A stretch of DNA of 64,000 nt, taken from NCBI GenBank assembly GCA_947561585.1, contig CANNZV010000943.1:1-64000 (forward strand), written 5' to 3'. Position numbers and translations under genes: made by a program. The DNA is from Caprella mutica (taxonomy: Eukaryota; Arthropoda; Malacostraca; Amphipoda; Caprellidae). Shown here piece by piece: positions 57,572 to 64,000 of this stretch (its first letter is position 1; every line of letters starts with the position of its first letter). A model generated the notes under the pieces. It ran no database searches. It was not told where the DNA came from and worked only from the letters and a program-made list of their open reading frames with translations.

Positions 57572-58367
57572 CCCAGTCTGCAGAGCATGCACAATCAGTC
57601 GCCGAAGTTTTCATCACAGAGTCCAGACTGTATTTGGTGCAGTGGCCCGTGCACAGAATCCTACTGACTTCACCTAAAACTAAAGCTGGCAAATTCCACC
57701 ATAAAATTAGACTAATTTATCAGCAATTTGTCAATTCCGCTGCCGAAAATTAATGGTAACATAGTGATTAATTGCTATAGTTCCACCAACTTTGCGGGAA
57801 TATTTATACAAGAGTGGGAAAAATTACGCCGACAAGTCGGTGGAATTTACCATGAAATACAAACTGGAACAGAGTCAATTTCTCTCCAGTAATTTATCAA
57901 ATTAATCTCTAACATGACGAAATTATTCAAAATAGTGCCCAGTAAATACAAATAAACATAGGAATTAATTAGGAAATAGTCGCCGAAGACTTCATGAGAT
58001 AAATTTTAAGGCTCAATTAGTCACCGGATAAACTTCATAACTTCACCAGTGTTTCTTGGATTTGTCCACAGCAAATAACATGGGAACATAGGAATTAATT
58101 TGGACCTGTCAACAGGATAGGATTAATCCACAAATCCTGATGTACTTTTCACACTGGTAACTTCAGCCATCATTTGCAGTCCATCAATCATAAGGTCCCC
58201 CAGTACAGTATTACTTTCATTTCAATATCGGGTTTACTTTTTTCCACTATGATAAACATTGAATGCAGTTTGTATTTCATGGTAAATTCCACTAACTTGT
58301 CTGCAGAATTTTTTCCATTCCAGTATAAATATTCTAGTAAAGTCGGTGGAATTTTATCTATTTATCT
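57572..58367. mobile_element. Rearranged copies of the foldback arm and 240-bp repeat
   Basis: 57613-57870 repeats the left arm of the 57071-57571 foldback. 57871-58050 repeats part of the 240-bp unit. 58157-58222 repeats another part of it. 58223-58367 repeats the right arm (CAGTTTGTATTTCATGGTAA). Together they look like the same foldback interrupted by 240-bp sequence. Confidence 0.65.
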
Positions 58368-59064
58368 GGCACTAACTAAAATACGGAATAAAAAAGGTGT
58401 GAGCTGTCTAAAATACACAAAAAAAAGTAATTGGCGTGCACTCTCACGCAATTTGACTGAATAAAATACGGAAAAAAATTGGCGTGCACGATCACACAAC
58501 TTGACTGAATAAGAAACAGAAAAAATGGCGTGCACGCTCATTAAACTTTACTAATTAAGAAACAGAAAAAATTGGCGTGCACGCACACGCAACTTGACTC
58601 AATAAGGAACGGGGAAAAAATTAGCATGCACGCTCACTCAACTTGACTGAATAAGGAACGGAAAAAATTGATGTGCACGCTCACGCAACTCGACTGAATA
58701 AGGAATGGAAAAAATTATTAGCATGCACGCTCACGCAACTTGACTTGTTGACTAAATAAGGAACGGAAAAATTTGCGTGTACGCTCATTAAACTTGTATG
58801 ACTAGAATAAAGAAAAAATATGCGAGAATCTTCATGCTGCTCGAAACTTCTCAAGATGAGCAGAAATTAAATTTGCCTAACATGGTAAAAAGAAATTTGC
58901 GCGGCTGATTGATGGCAAGTTATGTGAGCGTGCACGCCAATTCCTCTTTTTCCGTACTTTAGACAGTCAAGTTGCGTGAACGTGCACGTCATTTCCTCTT
59001 TTTTCCGAGTTTTAGACAAGCGTGCACGCTCACGCCTTTTTCATTCCGTATTTTAGTTAGTGCC
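58368..59064. mobile_element. CACTA-like non-autonomous element with internal 47-bp repeats
   Basis: Terminal inverted repeats GGCACTAACTAAAATACGGA and TCCGTATTTTAGTTAGTGCC extend about 35 bp with few mismatches. Inside the left half, about eight units of about 47 bp contain GGCGTGCACGCTCACGCAAC and TTGACTGAATAAGGAACGG. Two or three inverted units close the right half. The CACTA start suggests the CACTA/EnSpm group, but no clear target duplication or transposase is seen. Confidence 0.75.
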
Positions 59065-60125
59065 TAATTATCTCTATGTTACCGTCACTTGAAGATTTAT
59101 ATCCAACTCCGTCAAGTTTTATTTGCAAGACATTGAAAACTATGCAGAATTGATATATTCCTCAATAATAAGTGCAAAATAAGGCTAAAAATTAATATCC
59201 TAATTATAAAAATTTATTTTATAACCTCAGGAACTCTATCCAGTCTGGAAAACGTCTAACGACTTAGGCTAACAGATGAACTTTGGCCATATGCTAAAGC
59301 CTAAATGCTGCGGATTACAAAGTTTTCATTAATTTACTACTGTATTTTCAAGTCTGTAAAACTCCCAACAGACTACAGAGTAATTAATTCATCAGAAAGT
59401 ACCTATTTTTCCAGACTGGCTCTGTATTAATAATCAAGAGAGAACTAGAACTCTTCAGTGTTGAAGTTTTAAGAGTAACTCTGTTAGGATTTATCTTTTC
59501 CAGTGGGCAGTGACCAGTCTGGCCCAGTGCCACAGGGTGGAAAAAGAAGTCATTTCAAATGGACTAGTAAGCCAAGTAAAATAGTATGGCTCATAAACTC
59601 TCCATTTGTCTCTCCAGCTCTCTTCAAATATTGCCAAATTTCCCCCCAAATTATCATAAATTCTCTCCAAAATAACATTGTAATTTCAAATTACTAATTT
59701 GTAGCTGTAGCATAGGAGAAATATAGATATTTCTCGCCATTTGCAATTGAACGGCTCAAAATAACTGTCACAAAACACAAATGTCAAATGGCGAGTTTGG
59801 AAATGCTTTATTACCTGGCTAGTAAGTTAGTAACTCTGTTGGAGATTTATATCCAACTCTTGTCAGGTTTTATTTGCAAGACAACTATGCAGAAATGATA
59901 TATTCCTCAATAATAAGTGCAAAATTAAGCTAAAAAAAATTTATTCTAACTAAAAAAATCTCTTTTATAACCTCAGGAACTCTGTATTTATTATCAAGAG
60001 AGAACTCTGCAGTGTTGAAGTTTTAAGAGTAACTCTGTTAGGGTCAAGCAAGTAAATTGCGGCATACTAAGAAACTGCAGCCTCTAACAACAGAAACATC
60101 ATAGCTTCAAAATACACGTTAAAAA
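59065..60125. repeat. Diverged direct duplication of about 200-400 bp
   Basis: 59090-59235 (ATTTATATCCAACTCCGTCA ... CTCAATAATAAGTGCAAAAT) recurs at 59845-59980. 59415-59485 (AATCAAGAGAGAACTAGAAC ... GTTGAAGTTTTAAGAGTAAC) recurs at 59990-60045. The unit appears about 755 bp apart, with an internal deletion in the second copy. Confidence 0.7.
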
Positions 60126-60200
60126 CTTTACCTAAATTTATTGTGGATTTTGCCAGGTTTTTGGAGAAGTCAGTGGGATTCTGTGCATCAAATACAGACT
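60126..60200. mobile_element. Fragment of the foldback outer arm
   Basis: GGATTTTGCCAGGTTTTTGG, GTCAGTGGGATTCTGTGCAT and AAATACAGACTGGC match the right end of the element at 57071-57571. Confidence 0.65.
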
Positions 60201-60259
60201 GGCATTGAATCATGTTATCATGCAATTGTACCATTCAACTCAGCCTCATGTACAATGCC

Positions 60260-60284
60260 AATGGTTACTGTAACAGTAACCATT
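60260..60284. repeat. Perfect 25-bp hairpin
   Basis: AATGGTTACTGT and its complement around one central base. Confidence 0.8.
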
Positions 60285-62018
60285 GTAGGTACAAGATTGT
60301 AGTTGTACATAAGGAAAATAATTAATTAATATCATATAGCCTACCTATACCTATGGAATTAAGCGACTGTAATTCTATAATACCTTGGTTTTATTGCAGA
60401 GGGTAACACAGTGTGAAAATGTAGAGTTAACTAGAATTTTTTCTGATAACAGTTATGTAAACAATCTTCAGAAACGCGCGAACTTTTAGATGAAGTAATT
60501 CATAATTCGCGGAATAACTGACATCCAAAGGTTAAATTCAACACTTCTCCTATATTTATATATCTTATCAAATTATGAAATAGAATGCCTAGTAAAGACT
60601 TATAGTCACTTATTTATTAAGTAATCAGCAGAATTTAAAATTTCAACAATTGATTGAAGTCAACTAATTGTGTGAAGCTAGAATATTTCTAATTTTCTGT
60701 CGCCATCTTGGAGGGACAGTACGATACAGAAACTGACTTTGATTTTTACTAATTGAATTAACTTTTATAACACTAATTTTCAAGCGTAATACAAGTTTTG
60801 AAATCATTCAAACTTTGTATAAAAAATACAAAATCCTTAACGTGTCCATTTTCATGGATATCAGCGTTGGTTTAGGAACATTATTAAAAAAAAAATATCT
60901 TCACAGGAAATACACAATTTATGAAACTAACTTAGATTTTTATCGATAAAGAAGAATATCTGAGACTTTTGTAAGATCTGACTATAGTTATTTCTCGTGA
61001 AAAGCCTATTGAATCATCAAGTCAATTTTTGAAATGTTTCAATTCGTATTCATTAAATTTTATGACATCATCTTGCACAGAGATCAACTAAAGGTTATTG
61101 AAAACAGAAATAAGATCTTAAATATTGCCTCAGGTCGTTAAAACATTCAAACAGTACATTAAAATATCGGCAATAGTCAAATGTATTGAAGTGCTGAGTT
61201 TCATGACGATTTTTCTTGTTTTCGAAAAGTTATTCGTCTAAAAATTTTCAGCTGGATATGCACAATAAATAGAACTGACCTCGAATTTTGATACCTGTGT
61301 CGAAGTTCTATGATATTTGCAATATCTAACTTTGATTACATCCTTCCTAATGTCCTTTACACCCCTATGTAAATTTCCAGAACGTTTCAATCAGTATTTA
61401 TTACAATTGACTGACATTATTTAGAGCATTGCCTATCAGACAGTTGTTAGAAAATATTTCCACCCATAACTCTTGACTCAGGCCATTAAATTACTCAGTC
61501 CTTATATCGAAATATCGGCAAAGATTGGAAGTATTGCTATGTAAAATTTCAAAACGATTGGTTAAGTTTTCGAGAGGAAATTCGTGAGAAACTGTTTTTG
61601 AACTTCCACTCAAATTCGGTACAAAAAGTCTCCCAACAGTAAAATACCCGCTATAGACTTTTTCTGAAATGAGGCTAAGTGAAATTTGCGAATATTATAA
61701 ATCTGACTTCAGATTCGAATTCAGCTCCCTAAAATACCCTACCAATTCGAAAATCAGTTTTTTTTAAATTGATTTTCATCTATAAATGTCACTTTTAAAA
61801 TTTTTCACTAATATGGTCTATATTTTAATTCTAATGTATGAAATAGGCCAAAACTAGTTCAAAATGATTCAAATTAGTTCAATAGAGGATATTATGACAA
61901 TTTACCATATTTCTAACGAATAAAACACTCCATCTATGGCAACATTGCCATTATGCGGGAAAATTGCAACGCGTCCATTAAGGGATATTATCTTATCGAA
62001 TTTTTGTGTTTTTTTCAG
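60285..62018. other. Non-coding stretch with very diverged internal repetition
   Basis: Around 61030-61230 and 61380-61590 similar word order recurs (TTTCAATTCGTATTCATTAA / TTTCAATCAGTATTTATTAC; ATATCGGCAATAG / ATATCGGCAAAGA), about 350 bp apart. No long open frame. Confidence 0.4.
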
Positions 62019-62157
62019 TTTTATTCAGATTGCTCTGTTTTTCCGGATTTTCCTGTTACCGAATCACTATTTTCCAGATTCGTGCTTTTCCGTTTTATTC
62101 AGATTTTCCTGTTTTTCCGGATTTTCCTGTTGCCCGAATCACTATTTTCCGGATTTC
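62019..62157. repeat. 74-bp direct repeat, two copies
   Basis: TTTTATTCAGATT...CTGTTTTTCCGGATTTTCCT begins at 62019 and again at 62093. Overlapping small frames (62-83 codons, Phe-rich) come from this repeat. Confidence 0.8.
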
Positions 62158-64000
62158 TTATATGCGGATTTTTTTTTATCCTGACAATAATTTTAGTTAT
62201 GTAATTATTTCGTAATATCAAAGCGGGACATTTCTCTTGTACCCAACAGACAAGACAAACTGTGTGTCAGTATAGAGGGTCATTATATTTACATTATACA
62301 TTATATTTATATTATACAATTATCTAATAAGATTAAATCTTATCATCTTCTAGAACAGGAAATTAATTAAATTATAATAAGATTCACTCTATACACCTGA
62401 CTACGGATTGTATAAGAATTATAAATATAAATAACTTCAACTAAGTATTACAATATTGCGTTAGAAGGAGGGTAGTAAGCGAAATATCGAACAATTTTAA
62501 ATTAATGATTATAGAAGATGAACAATATTATTCAATATTTTAACACGATATTTTAAATAGTTTATATGGTCGTATTGTCTCGCAATTAACATGGAAACCA
62601 AGTGAAATAATAAGTTAAAATAAATTTTTTTATTTTTTATTCTAATTAGATAGTAATTATGTTGAACTGTCCCATAATTCATAATTTACCTTAAAACAGT
62701 GCAAATTGGTAAATGTGGCACCGTCCAATCGTAACTTTCTCTAACTCAGTTTAATATATTTTAATATTCGTAACTTACTCTAAATGTGTTTAATATATTT
62801 TAATATTCTCTCCAAAATGCAATTGTTTCGAGATCTGCCCCTAAAAAGATGTCTCTACAGTAGTGCTGCTCTCAATGTTTTACCCGATATTGCACCGTAA
62901 CTCTCTTGGAACAAGTCAATATCGAGAACAAAGTAAGGAGCTGATGAAGTTACATCCTTAGACTGTACGCACCGTGCATACTCATTGCATGCAAATGTGC
63001 ATCTGAGCAACAATGCACGCAGAGACTTTTATAGCAATGCGAGCAAATGCATTGGTGATGTACAGGCAGTAACAGAAGTGAGTGGTAGAGATCTTAGACT
63101 ATTTACCAAACTGGTATATAGGATACCATAGTTATTGCATACAGGATATCAAAATGGTAAATAAAATACCATAATGGTATACAGGATACCAAAATCATAC
63201 TCTATCAACGATAAAAGATGGAAAAAATTCGTGAGATTGAATCATTATCATGAATCTGGTATCATGGATACCAATTAAAGTACCATCAAGGAACTCGGAA
63301 TTATATAATATTTTTCTTACAATTTCATTCAGGTTCTGATTAATTAAAGCATTTAATTGAAATCCCTACTCTGAAGAATAGAGACAAAGAAGAAGCAAAG
63401 AACTTCATGTCTCTTATCACATCTTCAATTCTGCAGTGATGGTAGGTGATATCCAGAGACAAAGAAAAGCTAACACTGGTGATACTAGCGAGAGATTACT
63501 ACTCTGCTAGATAACTGAGTCGACCTGTGTCGTTGTAATGGCCTATAAGCCTAATGTACGACTGTCTTCATCGGCCCATTCGACCGGCACAAAAGAAAGA
63601 GAGAGAGAGAGACAAGTAACATACGCCTACACCTGTCATCCAAACAATTGAAGAACGAATCACAACTGCTTCCTACTGTTTCAGTGAAGAAATATTAAAT
63701 GGATTATATTTTTTTTGTAGGCGCAGTGGATTCGCAGGTCTTTGGTAGGCCTTCCGTGTGTAAAGTAATCAAAGAAAATATTGATAAACTTGCAAATTTC
63801 ATAATGAAATATTATTATAGGATTCGTTTTCTTATGAGCCGAACAGATTCCAACACAGATTAATTTAATCAATAAAATATATTTAGACATTTGTAAATAA
63901 GTAAAATGCTATTATAAATATTAAGGCTACTGTACTGTCAAAAAAAAAGTCTACGCATGAAACCTATTTCTCAAATCGCAGTTTTCTAATTTCCTATCAT
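62158..64000. other. AT-rich spacer with GGTATC motifs and a GA run
   Basis: GGTATACAGGATACC-type palindromes cluster at 63112-63275, including GGTATCATGGATACC at about 63260. A (GA)n run lies at 63595-63612. TGCAT-rich sequence lies at 62970-63055. No gene visible. Confidence 0.45.

Noticed and set aside
61936..62215. Three overlapping Phe-rich frames of 69-83 codons
   Set aside because: Arise from a 74-bp direct repeat of T-rich sequence open in all three frames.

Overview
This window is AT-rich, intron-bearing animal DNA, most likely from an invertebrate. An insect or other arthropod would fit the short introns of about 90-130 bp and the many TA-flanked short inverted-repeat elements, but the sequence does not settle the species. 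Most of it is non-coding and unusually dense in tandem arrays and palindromic mobile elements. Most long open frames come from tandem arrays whose period is a multiple of three, or from palindromes, and are not genes.

One convincing gene model is present, on the minus strand from 56037 down to about 52730 (ancestrally to 50543). It is a multi-exon tyrosine-recombinase (phage-integrase-like, Crypton-type) gene. Its parts in order are a short start exon, a Ser/Thr-rich region built on a 30-bp coding minisatellite, two C2H2-like zinc fingers, an alpha-helical core-binding region, a catalytic domain with Arg, Lys, Arg and His in place, and a tail made of an 11-residue repeat encoded by a 3-kb, 33-bp satellite. 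Four introns have clear GT/AG ends that keep phase. At least three frameshifts break the frame, one of them between the catalytic His and Tyr, so the copy is either decayed or carries assembly indels. The only other recognisable coding relic is the C-terminal end of a retroelement polyprotein at 34600-35001, with an internal stop.

Layout: 1-10 kb is AT-rich spacer with pogo-like and palindromic short elements. 10-13 kb holds two large arrays of related 32- and 34-bp monomers in opposite orientation. 14.6, 16.6, 20.3, 22.6, 27.6, 28.9, 32.0, 33.6, 36.6, 39.4 and 42.0 kb each carry a different array. 31.2-31.7 kb is a GC-rich palindrome. 47.5-48.1 kb is a hAT-like non-autonomous element. 50.5-56.0 kb is the recombinase gene. 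56.2-60.3 kb is a repeat complex: a 240-bp tandem, foldback elements, and a CACTA-like element with internal 47-bp repeats.

The recurring theme is that ends of short inverted-repeat transposons have expanded into satellites, often with a 15-bp register or a multiple of it (15, 30, 45 bp). Even the recombinase gene has grown by the same kind of expansion in two of its exons.
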